From positions 23,766,218-23,830,217 of the forward strand of contig NC_072456.1 in the NCBI RefSeq assembly GCF_027596085.1: a stretch of 64,000 nt of DNA, written 5' to 3'. Made by a program: the position numbers and the translations under genes. The stretch is from Anoplopoma fimbria (Eukaryota > Chordata > Actinopteri > Perciformes > Anoplopomatidae). This document shows positions 36,413 to 48,400 of this stretch, one piece after another (within the stretch, counting starts at the first letter, position 1; each line of letters opens with the position of its first letter). The notes below the pieces were generated by a model. That model had not been told where the DNA came from. It ran no database searches and was given only the letters and a program-made list of their open reading frames with translations.

Positions 36413-37242
36413 GTGACTTGTCTGCCCTCAGACACACAGGGATGTCAGGAGGGGCTAAATGTTTAGTCTTAAACAGTCAGGTTTACCAACCTCACTTTTA
36501 TTTCAAAGGTTAAGTTGCTGCTTAAAGGATTGAGCGTTTAAGTACATTTTTTATGGCCTTTTTAAAAGAAACCTCTCTGTTGGCAGCAGCCCTGTACCTC
36601 CTTCAGGCTTTATTCTACAAAAGACCTTTTTCTGACTTAAAGCTTCTCCCATAAAAATCCCGGCTCCATTTGCTTTTTCTGGGTTTAGTGACATTTTCTT
36701 TTATCCCCACTTCAATACGTTTTGACCTTGCCCGGCGAAAAAAATCATTCAACAGTGTACGTAGGTGAGGTGCTTAATGGAAAACTACCTCTTAGCCCTC
36801 CATTTGTGTCCAGCGTGTGATCGTCTCAAGTGGGGAGGAAAGTGCTTTTTGCCCCCTTTCCTTCCACAACACATTAAACTGTAAATGTGGCATTAAACCT
36901 TTCATCAGAGTTAATGACATTGCTTTTTCCCTTATTAAGAATTTAAGAGGTATTCGGACAATGACAAGGGAATTAACAGGGTTTGTAAACATTTTCTGAT
37001 TGCTGATTGAGTTCTCTTATGACTGCTTTGAGCGCTGAAGTGTGTAAATCATGTTCAAGGTTGGAATCTGTGGTGAAAAAGGAACCTTTGATCGGGGGCA
37101 GCTTGACCTTGTTATTTGTGGCCAAAATTGTGACTTTTTTAAGATACACTGCCTAAATATCTCGATAACAATACTGGAACGATGCCAAAGCAAAAATCTA
37201 AATTGCAGGGAAAAATAATGGATAGTAGATGACAGAACTTGG

Positions 37243-37330
37243 AAAACGCTAAAATGTTAAATTTATTCAATTCCATCCATATGCAGAAAACGCTAAAATG
37301 TTAAATTTATTCAATTCCATCCATATGCAG
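37243..37330. repeat. Perfect 44-bp tandem duplication
   Basis: Positions 37243-37286 and 37287-37330 are identical over all 44 bases (AAAACGCTAAAATG to CCATCCATATGCAG). The sequence is not a known repeat in this window. Zero divergence implies a recent duplication. Confidence 0.95.
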
Positions 37331-39151
37331 TAATCTCAGAGCGGGTTTGTGCATCCGGCGAGCGGTTCATGCTCTACTTTAATCTTCTTTTCCACTTAAT
37401 TTGTTGACTCCATCCTTCTGGTTGGAGCTAACTAAATCCAGAAACCTGCAGTTTATTTTGTGGTTGCTGCAAAGTTTAAACCACCCGTTGGATCCAGGTC
37501 CTCTAGCACACACTGCCATGCTTCTGCACATCGACTCAACTCATAGGAACAGCTTTTATTAAAACGCTGTCATACTTACCTTACATACCGATATTAATAA
37601 AATGTGGTATCATACTGTTTTTAATGGCAGGGATATTGCCATACATGTCTAGTGTCGGTGTACCATGCAACTCCAATTGAAGTTTTTTCCACCTCAAGTC
37701 TTCAGACTATCACCCAGCTCTTAAGCTTTGTTTATACTCTCGCATGGCACCGTGGTTTGAGCCTCCGCTGATGGCATTTATGCTCAACGTGCTGTTTGTT
37801 GCATCATTCTCTGAAACGCCAGAGGGCATACATCAAAATGAACTGTGAAGAATCAAAAAGACAACGAGTGTTACTGGCAAGGAGCCATAAACCAACCTCC
37901 ACAATGCTGAGGAGGGATTGTAATTATCTGTAACCTCATATCTCATATTCATGGACTACTTTATTGCCTTACTACAAGCCCTTTAAAGGAAGGAGTCAAG
38001 TATTCCATGCATTATAAGGACACAAAGGTTGAATATACTGTTAACGATTTGATTTGGCTTCAAATGATTTATTCAGATGAAGATTTTTAAGACCTCCTGA
38101 CATGTAATGTAAAAAATTCCCTGTCTTCACTAAAGCAAGTATAAACTTAGCTTAAATCCAGATGATGCACATTAAGTGGATATTTGAGTGCGATAATCAA
38201 TACTCATCAAACAAACACATCAGTGAAATCTCAAATATAAAAAAGCTTATAGTCCTCTCAAGCGCCATGTAAAGAAGGCAGCAGAGTCCAGAGTCTTTTG
38301 TAGAGTTTCAGCAGTAACTATTGGGGGGGAAATGCATGGAAAGAATAGAAACATGCAGTTCACTTTCTTTAAAATGTAATATGAAATGAATGAATGAAAA
38401 TATTCCTTTTTAGTTTTCTTAATGAAGAAGTTTTAGTGAAAACGATGACAGAAAAAAGTTTGGAAGTAGAGATTTTAAGCCTCACTGTTACAAGCCAGCC
38501 TACTTTTCAGAGGAAGTCTCTGCAGTGCATTAAACTATATAGCTTCTAACATCTCTGACTATTTGATAAATAGTGTAGCAGCCATGCACTGTGATGACCA
38601 ATAACAGCTATATAGTCCACCCCACTCTCTTTATATCAAATATTTTCATGGATGAAATGGAAATTCAAAGTGGTGGCTAAAAACACAAAACTTCCCCATG
38701 ATTTTTGGTGCACATAAAGCTAAAGGAGGGTCTTCCAAAGTCCCAGCACATTCACTGGAGGGACTGGCAACGTCTGACAGGAGAGTTAAAATATCTGTGG
38801 AGTTGTTTGAGGCCTGTCCATCCTGTCAGTCTCTGACCGCAGTGTCAATCCTCGCTCCATGTCGGCTTGTGAAATCATCTTTTTTCTGATTCTACTCTTT
38901 CTGAGACGCTGTGTTACTTTGACAGCCGCCCACTCACTCACAGAGCTGGACGGACACACTCGCTGTCCTGCAGAAATTCAATCCACATTTTGATGTTTGT
39001 GCAGTGAAAGACATGTAAGCCTTACAAATCAGAAGTCAGAATACACGCTGAAAGCAGAAACCATAAGGGACATTTAAATGTTTGAATCACCCATCCTCAT
39101 GGTTAGCTAACAGATATTCCGTGTTGTTTTGTCTCTTTCTTCTCTCCTCAG

Positions 39152-39334
39152 TGCTTTGCGGAGCCCCACCCACTGTGGATAACGCCTTCCTGATTGGTCG
39201 GAAGCGCTCCCACTACGACATCCACTCCGTAGCGCGTTACCAGTGCGCCGATGGCTTCCTGCAGCGCCACGTGCCCACTGCTAAGTGTCGTGCCAACGGC
39301 AAGTGGGACCGGCCTAAAATCATCTGCATAAAAT
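39152..39334 (+). CDS. ncan: ncan exon: sushi (CCP) module
   Basis: A 183-nt exon with phase 1 at both ends; acceptor AG at 39150-39151, donor GTAAGT from 39335. It encodes VLCGAPPTVDNAFLIG, SVARYQCADGFLQRHVPTAK and CRANGKWDRPKIICIK. The four CCP cysteines (LCG, YQC, AKC, IIC) and the conserved Trp of GKWDRP are present, giving the Cys1-Cys3 and Cys2-Cys4 pattern. Residues RYQC and NGKWDRP match the mammalian neurocan CCP as I remember it. Because the exon is symmetric in phase and 61 codons long, skipping it would leave the basic tail in frame. Both flanking introns contain a copy of the same MITE in opposite orientations. Confidence 0.96.
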
Positions 39335-42044
39335 GTAAGTTTCACGCGACAGGATTTTCACACAGCGGGGCGCCAGACTACAAGACTCAAAGCAGTATTT
39401 CCTTTTGTTAGGTCATTCTTCACATTTACATTTTTCTTATTTTTAGCATGCACACCACCGTAGGTCTCTAACACCAACCTCCTGCATTATCTGCCCTCGG
39501 GGAGCCGCTGTCACCGTGTGCGTTCAGCCTCGCCATTCCCCGCTCTCATTATTAATAATTGCAAGCAGAAAGATTACTGTGAATGAAAATCTCCTGGGCT
39601 TACTTAGAAGTGGTAGGGTCTCCTTTGAAGTGTTCATGCTGGAGGTTGAGGTCTCCTTTTCAGACTTTTCAAAACAATTTTTTGTTGACCATTTATTAGA
39701 TACAAAGGATTTGTGCTAAAAAACAAATTAAAATATGACTTTTAGACTCTGTATCATGCGTTAGTGTATAATGAATAAACACTTGCAAGTGCAGAAAATA
39801 TTATAATATTCATTCCTGTAGAGGTTTTTAAATTGGGGAAATAAGTAACGGCTGAACGTTTTGAACAACATAGACGGGATCATCAGGATACGATAGCATG
39901 TGTTCATTAGTTTGAATAAGTCACACAACATCCAACAATAACACAAAAGTATAACCTGAATGTTTTGATTAAGTGAGGTATAAATTTACTAAACAAATTA
40001 TTTTTTTAACGTTAGCCAGCTATGTTAATGTTGGTAGCAAACTAATGTTAACTTTAACTGAAATGATAAATTCCTGTTGATAACATTGGCTTGCTAACGT
40101 AAAAAGTAAAGTCCTTTACTGCTCAACTTTATGTTACCTAACTTTATAACAGGGGTGAAGTTACCTCGTACTACTAAAAGATTCAGTGCTTGTTAAACTC
40201 ATAGATACAACCTCCTGTCTCGATCGCATTTCCAAAAAGAAAACACATCTTTTATCTTATGTCAACATACTACTACTAGAACTACTGCTACTACTACTAT
40301 TACGTTAGTTACTTCCGCAGAGGCGGTTGTGGTTTCGGCTTGGTTTGCTTGTCCGTTGTTTGTACAAGCATTACAGTGTGTTTCACTTTCATTAACATTG
40401 CAAGATTCCAAAGCAGCTAATGTGTTGATTAAGCAATGAAATAAAACAAAATCTTCTTTGTAGCGTCCATGTTGTTCTCACATTAAATGAACGCACTAAA
40501 GGCGGAAAAACGACTTCCCAACGTGGGAAATGTGACCATCCAAGTAGCACATGAATGCACCATTGTTTGTGCTCTCCAAGTCCCATTCTGGGTGTCTGAT
40601 ATAGACAATACACTGTACTATATAATACAATGGCATGTAAATGTCAGTTATTGAAAAGGAAGCATGATAAACACACATGATTTTCCATCTGATTCGTTAA
40701 CACGTGATGTTCCACCTTAACACATGTAATATTCCACCATAACACATGACATTGAAGTATTTTTATTCATTTTTAAAGCCACCTTAACACATTTAAGCAT
40801 CTAAAATTATGATTACAGTCTTTTATTATGCAACTTTCACACGCCTTATCTCCTTTGAGCCTTAAAATAAACTCTAGGATTTTAAAGGACTGAATGAATG
40901 TCTTAACGTTTCAGCATAATTTCTTGCTTCTTCAAAGGAGATATAAAAGGGTTGATATATATATACATATTCAACAAACTGTGCCTTGTACTTCATTTCA
41001 CTCTGCTCACAATGTGACAGTAATGATGAAATACTGAAATAATGAAAGTGATAAAAAATGATTTTCCTTTCCGACTTTGGACAGAGTTTTTTTTTACATC
41101 CCAGAGTTAGTGTCCTTATCATTTACTGCAGATGACTTGTCTTTGTTGAAAAAAAACCACAGAGAGGGACAGAGCAGCCTAATTTGGCATTTCAACCCAA
41201 GAACGAGCTTAAACTGAGGCTGTGAGTGGGAGGTGAGATAAAACAGTTTCCCCTCAGTGTGGTGAAAACAGCTAAACCTTCTACAGAGAACACACGTTTT
41301 TTTGACCTTCTCCCTGCTTTCTGATCTCCTCTCCCTCGCCTCATACCTGGTTTTAACCTCTCTCCGACTCTCTGTCTGAATGTTTTTGATGCTTTGTCAG
41401 TGATTCATCTCCCCTCTTACATCAGTTTCCCACTCTTGCTTTCTGACTCATTTAAAGTGGCCCTATTATGCTTTTATATATATATTTTTGTACATGTGAA
41501 AAGGTCTGTAGAGTGTAAAACCTGAAGTCCACGCCTAAAAGGAGTTACCCTCCCCCTCAGAAGCTCCTGAGCTCCTGAAACGGCTCCATTGAATTCTCTC
41601 CTTCACTTCTGTAACTTTATGAGGTCACAATGTTACGGAAGTGACGTAAAACTCCTTCCTGCTAGTTTGGCCCTCAAACAACAAAAAGAGAGACGGAGAT
41701 GAAGCTCCAGAGGAAGAGTTTTTTTAAATGTGAAACGTTGACCAATCACAACAGAGTGGGCTAGCTGACCAATCAGGGCAGACTTTGCTTTCTGGAAGGA
41801 GGAGCAAGTGCAACAACGGAGCGTTTCAGAGAGAGGGTGAGAGGAGGTGCTGCAGGACAGCCAGGATGAGAAAAACAAGGAGGATTATGAGCATTAACGC
41901 ATGTAAACATGTTGTAACTGTAACTTGAGATAAAAATATGCACCCGGAAAATAACATAATAGGGCCTGGTTAATAAATTGCATTCCCCTCTTTTCCTTTT
42001 TTTATCTCACTGTCTCTCTTCCTCCGCTCTGTTTGCTCCATCAG
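39335..42044 (+). other. ncan intron between the CCP and terminal exons
   Basis: A 2.7-kb AT-rich intron with MITE B2 at its 3' end (41.45-41.97 kb, only about 70 bp before the acceptor). The 39.4-41.4 kb part shows poly(A/T) runs and a TA-rich stretch at 40.95 kb, but no exon. The acceptor is CCATCAG ending at 42044, after a C/T-rich tract. Confidence 0.9.
41452..41973. mobile_element. MITE B2 (TTAA-flanked, inverted copy of B1)
   Basis: It begins TTAAAGTGGCCCTATTATGC and ends CATAATAGGGCCTGGTTAA, with TTAA at both edges (41452-41455 and 41970-41973). The interior is the reverse complement of the element at 28770-29302, with only scattered substitutions visible by eye. It is non-coding, with GGCCCTATTATG-type terminal inverted repeats. 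Confidence 0.8.
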
Positions 42045-42175
42045 CCCGACGAGCCCACCGCTACCGGCGCCACCACCACAAGGGAAGGAGGGAGCGCAGG
42101 AAGCACAAGAGGCACGGCCACAGAGAGGGAGGGCACCACGGAGGGGAGCTGGGCCACAACCACGGCCACATCTGA
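42045..42175 (+). CDS. ncan: ncan terminal coding exon: His/Arg-rich basic C-terminus
   Basis: The exon starts in phase 1 after TCAG and reads SRRAHRYRRHHHKGRRERRK, then HKRHGHREGGHHGGELGHNH and GHI before the TGA at 42173-42175. Of 43 residues, 12 are His and 14 are Arg or Lys. Mammalian neurocan ends in a comparable His-cluster and RKERRKHKK-type tail, and versican, aggrecan and brevican lack such a run, so this exon is the best paralogue-specific evidence. The cluster may bind polyanions (heparan or chondroitin sulfate) or metal ions; that role is an inference. The final Asp/Glu-rich stretch of the mammalian tail is replaced by a Gly/His stretch. Confidence 0.93.
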
Positions 42176-43165
42176 ACCAAATGAGAAAAAAATAACCACC
42201 AACCCCCTTTTTCTTCCTTCCTTTCCTCTGCTGCCAACTGCGGTTTGCCTGTCTCCCTGTCGTCCCTTCCTCTCACACCACTTCACACAGCTCAAAACTC
42301 TCTGCCCCCTCAAGCCCCTCCCCCTGCACTGACCCCACCCTTAGCTGCGCCCCTGGCTCTCGGAGTCAGCCTGTATCATAGTATCAACGCTGAGGCCTGC
42401 AAAAGTGCTGCCAGGCGTCACCGGGACGACGACGACGAATCCCTTTGTACTCTTTTTACTTTCCTCTCTCTGTTTACCTTTGTCGTCCTAACTTCTGTCT
42501 GTCTCCCACCCGTCCTCTTTACTCGACCCAGTTACTCTCCCTCCGAGCTCAACGACGACCTGAAACATGGGCTACGCTGACCTGTTTTTAAAAAAAAAAG
42601 ACAAAAAAAAACTTTGAGATCCACGCTGAACATTCTTCGGAGAGAAACTACAAATAGGGACGACGTCACTGAAAATGTTCAAGGAAAACATCTGTGTTGT
42701 TGACTTGATCCTTCTGTCTGTTGAACACACATTATTTCTTACAAACACTTTTTTTTTATAAAACATTGTACTTGACTTTTAAGCGACTCATTCTGAAACA
42801 GATTTGATTTTCTTTGAACCAGAGGTGGTTGTAATTGAATTATTTGATTGTTAGCGTTGTATCTTCTTGTCAGTGTGAGACAGTTTCTTTAGATCAGATG
42901 CAAAAAAACCCAGAGGAAAATGGAAAACACACAACACACACAGTTTCATCACATCTCATTACACATCAGTCACTTTTCAGAAGTGACAAACTGTCTCAAA
43001 CAGACATCTGTCCCTGTCGTGTTTGAGGGTTAATCGGAACCTCGGTTTGTGTCACTTCAGCTCAGCATTCACACGTCTGCTTTGCCTTTTCTTTTAGTTT
43101 GTGTCTTTGATGTTTTGTGCAATCACTAAACATGACCTTTCTAATAAATGAAGACACAAAATAAT
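42176..43165 (+). other. ncan 3' UTR (probable extent)
   Basis: The segment follows the stop codon, begins C-rich and turns AT-rich. The first canonical AATAAA on the + strand is at 43143-43148, so a short 3' UTR of about 1 kb is proposed. A longer UTR is possible: an ATTAAA at 47737-47742 with a T/GT-rich downstream region is another candidate end. Confidence 0.5.
43143..43148 (+). terminator. Candidate ncan poly(A) signal AATAAA
   Basis: Canonical hexamer 967 bp after the stop codon. The downstream context is AT-rich and not strongly GT-rich, which lowers confidence. Confidence 0.4.
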
Positions 43166-45189
43166 GACGAACCTCTCTCATTAGCAAAGATGAAAGTAAT
43201 GAATTTGCCATGGCCATATTGCCAAATTGGTTGTTTTGGATTGAACTGACGAATAACCAACTTTGTTGCTCATGTTTGAGGAAATTGTTCATTTTAAAAA
43301 TATGCTTAATCACACACAAATGTTAGATTATTTTTCACTTGTTTAAAAAAAAAAAGGATTTTGAGACCATCCGCCTTTTTGGCTGCGCTATTGTTGTGCC
43401 AAGAGGTAAATGATAAAGTTGCAGTAGGTCAGCTGTAAGTCTCACCAAACTAAACTAAGCAAAGTCGAAAAGATAAAAATGGTAATTCTTTCACCCTAGC
43501 TTTACTTCTGGATTTGTCTGTGTCAGTTAACTCTTTGGGCTCAGCTGTTACACACTTAAAAAATGAAAGGAGCTTTGGGGCTCTCGCTTTTTAGCTCGCC
43601 TTCCATGTGTCTCTGTTGACAACAATGGATTTAAGGGGCACGAACAGCCCCTGAATCCGGATAAATTGTCAACTAGCAGAGACTATTGTTGGTGACTTTT
43701 GGATCATGAGTCAAAGCTGTACAACAAATATAAGGCAGAAGATACAGAGATGTTTTGCTCTCTTATCTCAGTGTGTTTGTGTGTTTATGATTGAGGATGT
43801 TGACAATGGCTGAGGTCCCAGAGGATGATGATGGATGATGGAGAGGGTCAGCAGAGATTAAGGTTTCCCATTTCTGGGGCAGACTGAGTCTCACACCTGT
43901 GCTCGCTCCTGCTGCGTGTCCTGCTTTAAAGACGGGGGATTGAGACGGATAGAACGAGCGATTTTCTCTCTCTTCATTCCCTTTTTACTGCCGGGTTAAA
44001 GTGGTGTTTTTTATAGAGCCAGTACTTGAGTTTTGAGCTTCTAGGATTATGTCCCAAATACTGACTCCAGCACTTTTATCCTTTATGTTCCCCCCTCTAG
44101 TCCTCGCTTTATTTTCCATCACCACCTCTCACTTTACTGCTTCTGGTTTATCTTCCTCACTGGACATTCTTTTTTTACTGTCACTTTATTTTTACAATAG
44201 AAAAGGATTGAAGGACCTGAACTCAATATAGCCGACTTTTAGCAAACGTTTTTCTGCAGTCTTTCACGTATTTTATAAAAAAAAATAAGACTAAAGTAGA
44301 ATCAGGTTGTATAAAGAAGAGGAAAATCCATCCTTTGCACATTAATTCTCTGCCATTGTTTGTCTCTTCTCACCTTGACAATGACAACACCCAACAGTGA
44401 ACCTACACCTCTGTATCAGTTTAATTAATCTACTGCATGCTTAATTAACAAGGTGCATTATCTTGCAGAACGGCTGAGCTGGGATGACAAGGGAAGGGTT
44501 ATGTTGACGGACAGCCAGAGTGAGGTTTAAGGGTGACGGACAGGAGACCCAGAGAACTGTCACAGCCGTCAAACCCCTGTCCTATCTTAGATGTCAGGCT
44601 GCAACGGGGCTCCTTCTTTTTTTCTTTATCTGTCGGGGGGAAAATGGATTGAGTACGGGCGGTTGTATGAAAGGGCAGACAGAACAGAAGCCCCTCTCAT
44701 GGTAATTCAGAGTTGATGTCCAGAGACAGTGTAATTACAGCTGTGACAGGAGTTAGAAAATGTTCCAGAAAATGATGAAGTGATGAACTGAATTTGGGCC
44801 AGAAAACCGAGAGCATGAGGAGAACAGATTGGACAAAAACTTTATTAATTGAAGACACGTTCTCAACAGCCTTGTTGAGTTTTATTAAACCAAACCCGAG
44901 AGCGTATAACTCTTTGGTGCAGTTTGTCTGGGTTGATGTGAAGGCCAGACTTTTACACAATCAAACACTCTCTAGTCCGCCTCGAATGGGTTGCCTTAGA
45001 CTTAGTGAACTACTCGTCTATTTGAGCGTTTGCAGCCACAGAATTTTATACAATAACTGTTTATCAGACCAGAAATTCCTAGAGACTAGTTCGCCAGTAG
45101 GTGAGTGGTTGGCAGCTCCGTAGTCTCCTGACGAACCATTTACATCCAGCCCTAAAGGTGCCCACCAGCCCACTGCTCAACTAATTGAC

Positions 45190-45480
45190 TGTAACCAGTG
45201 TAGCACGAAGGCATGGTGGAATTAGCAAGCTAGCTAGCTAACAAGCTAGCCGTTTAATGAGTAAAACAACTTAATGCTTCATTCACAAACTCTTGTCCGA
45301 GCGAAAGAAAAGCACATGGCTATTGCAAGATGAATGACAACTTCTTTCGGCTCATCTTCTGTAACATGTGTAGCATGAAAGCATGGCGGAATTAGTGAGG
45401 TCGCTAGCTAACTAGCCAGCAACAAGCAAAGTCAAATGTAACAACTTTGCTTCCACACACACTCTTGTCAGATCGTAGGA
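45190..45480. repeat. Diverged local tandem duplication
   Basis: TGTAGCACGAAGGCATGGTG (45198) and TGTAGCATGAAAGCATGGCG (45369) begin two related units about 170 bp apart. Both continue with GAATTAG, GCTAGCTAAC-type palindromes, a CAACTT block and ACTCTTGTC. The first unit contains nested GCTAG palindromes (45226-45250). Confidence 0.7.
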
Positions 45481-48400
45481 GTAATTCAAATTACAAACTA
45501 ACAGATCATCTATGTTGAGGTTAAGAAAGAATTATCCGTTGAACTGATCTGCTGTTCTTTCTCGTCTTCTTTGACCCTGCAGAGATATTTGTTATTTGTC
45601 TATCCTTAATGAGTTGGATTTCCTACTGAGGATGTTCTGCTTTGTTTTTTGTTGAAGTTTGACAAGTTTCACAGGTCAGTCCTTGGTGTGTATGTGTGTG
45701 TATGTCGCCTCTTTAAGGGGACGGCTTGCTTTTGGCTCATCCTTTGGGACTGGTTAGGTTTTGGCTCGCTCTTTGAAGGTGCCAAACTTTCTCAAAGCTT
45801 CTGAGACACTCTCACATACGGCTTTTTAGTATTGAATTTATGCAAAAACACATATTTCCACACATTCTTCCTCTTCAAACTTCAAAGGCATTGACCCTCG
45901 CACTCAGAAGTGTCAGCCTCTCTTTGCTTTTGACTCCTCCTTTTCATCTCCATGGCTCCCGCAGCTCTCTCTTCGCCTCATTGGTGTTTCTAGTGGAAGC
46001 CCTGAGGGTAGGCGGATGGACAAAGATGAAGCCTTATGATTGTGAGCCTTAATTGTGAGGATGAGTGACTTAACAGAGGTTGCTGCCAGCTGTATTCTTG
46101 GCTCAGCTGCCTGAGGGGAGAGCAGCAGGAAAACCATTGAACTACTTCAGAGCCGGCAGGTCTTTTCTCAGGCTCAGACACCTATGCTAGACCTAAGAGC
46201 AACTTAGGTTTACTTAGTTTTTAGGGGTATTTTAGCAACAAAATTACTTAGTTAGGTTTTGAAAAAGATTGTGGTTTGGATAAAAAAAAATGTTTAAAAT
46301 GTTTGTTATGTAAAATAACTACGTCTGTTACGTAACTGCCGTAAGTAAAGCACGGAAGTTACGTAACAAAAGTACGCTAAAATGAGGCAATGTTTCACAC
46401 AGGACACTAACAGTGGTCTACTGGGTGAAAGTCTGTGTTTGTTTAATTCATCCAGCTCCCCTCTCACCAGGCCCTAATCAATAGCAGTTTCTCTGACCCT
46501 CTAATAACGATGTGGATGGGTTTGCAGTGGTATTTGACGAGTTGGGAGTGAGAACGTTTTGCTAAATACATGACATCAAGCTATAACACTGACGTGACCC
46601 TGTTCTGTTGCTTGGCTTACAGACAAACAAGTAAAACAGAAGTTAAGAGTTTGGCTTTAACGTTTGCATTTTAAAACACAATATAAATACGTTTTAGGAC
46701 GTTTGATGGACATAAACTGATAAACTTTCTGCTCTAACAAGTTCTGTGCATGTCTATGTGTGGGCCTTTTTGCAAACAGCAAACAAAGAATCTCCTTCTC
46801 CCTTAAACGCAGTGCTCGTCAGCAATGACAACCTGATAAGAGCGGTTGAGGCTGTTGTCCTCAGTTGCACACAGACAGACTATTGATTTCACGATTAGGC
46901 CGTCTGTCTTAGGTTCCCATTAAGTCCGTCGATGGCATCGACAGCACAATGACCGCTGGATGTTTTCTAAACGACATGGAAAACGGACTGTCATAGCTCA
47001 CTGCTGCTTCTGCATAATTTGCATCGTTATCTTCTTCTTCATCAGACTTTTCAAAAAGCCCTTCTTTTTTTCCAGCTGTGGACTTTTTGCACCGCTTCTT
47101 CACGGTTCAGCATCTAACGCACAGGTGCACCCACTGATGTTGACTTGAGACAATTTATCGGTTCTATTGGGATGGTTGAATGGAAAGATGTTACAGTGAG
47201 AGGATGAGAGATGAAAGAGACAAACGCAGAGCAGAAATCAATGATAAAACATTTCTTCTCCTTTGTGATGTAAATACTCTGTTTGTTTTTTCTCTTTTCC
47301 TTTTTTTGAAAAATCCATTTAGACTCTGGGTGTGTTTGTTGCTTAGCCTCTCTGGACCATGTTCATACAGCCTCAGCGGATCCAAAACCCATCTCCCTCC
47401 TTTTAGATTCTCCTTTCTGCTCACACACTAAAACTACTGCATCAGAGAAACAGAGACGCCTCTGGTCCACACACACACTCTGTGGCAGAGCCAGAAGGTG
47501 ATACCTAACCCTGCAGAGAAATATCACTCCTCCAGCTCTCCTCCTCGCACAACTCTTCAGCTTGGAGCTACCTGTGTGTTCATGTCGACGGTGAACGCAG
47601 ATACAATACAACTACATCTGAGCCCGTCTCCGGCTGTGTGAATGTGGTCCACTGGTGTTTATCCATATTTATTGATGTGTGTTCTTATGAATTACATTCC
47701 TGTCATTGTATTATATTCTTTACATGACAAATGATCATTAAAGGAAATCCTTGTTTGGATCTGTTAACTGTCTATGTGTGTTCATTTTGTGTTTTATATT
47801 TTGTATGTGATTAAACCTTCCTTTAAATGACACTGATGGCATACGATTGTTGTTTTTTTGGTAGAAATGTAAGACTATAGTGATGGATTACTGGTTGCCA
47901 CGATGACAAAATGAGTTGTTAAAGCACCGGAGTGAGTGTGACCGTAACGGGAGAAAAAATGTTTCCCTCAAAGAAGTTTTGTTATTAATATTTATTAATA
48001 TTAATAGTAATACATTTTATTTGTATATCACTTTTATTAACAATGTTATAAAGTGCTTCACAAAAGAAAAAACTGATAAATTAGTAAAATAAAATAAAAC
48101 AATAATTAAATACAATTAAATACAATATAGATAGAAGATAAAAGTGTTTTGAGATGCGTGGGACATACGTTTTTGGAGACTAGGTTGCTCCGTTGCACCT
48201 GTAACCACGCCCAACAGTGATGTCACAGTGTACTGACATATTCTGGAGTACACTTCTACATCACTGCAGCAAAATTATATGTGAAAGCACTGGATGTCAA
48301 GATTTTCAGGAGGTTTCTAAGCCCCTGTAGGCTTTGAATCAAATCGTCAGCGTTTCTCTATGACTTTAAATATTCAAAAAAGCCACAATCAAAGTTAAAA

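Larger units (their letters stand above)
28711..39151 (+). other. ncan intron between the lectin and CCP exons (10.4 kb)
   Basis: Contains MITE B1 (28.77-29.30 kb), an unexplained 237-codon open frame (29596-30309), a repeat with a perfect estrogen response element (30.66-30.91 kb), inverted repeat C2 (32.0-32.4 kb), a CA microsatellite, retroelement 3' end A2 (35.2 kb), an AT-rich pentamer array (36.3 kb) and a perfect 44-bp tandem duplication (37.2 kb). Other parts, including 32.4-34.5 kb and 37.4-39.1 kb, hold nothing I can name. The acceptor is CTCCTCAG at 39144-39151. Confidence 0.85.

Noticed and set aside
24371..39334. Assignment to versican, aggrecan or brevican
   Set aside because: The lectin residues NDRIVE and [16 protein letters not shown] and the His/Arg-rich tail match neurocan, and the neighbouring link protein is hapln4 rather than hapln1, 2 or 3.
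41633..41878. Minus-strand frame within MITE B2 and its plus-strand counterpart in B1 (28560-29107)
   Set aside because: The peptides are translations of a non-coding MITE, repeated in both copies with different stops. The first part of the latter frame is simply lectin exon 3 running into its intron.
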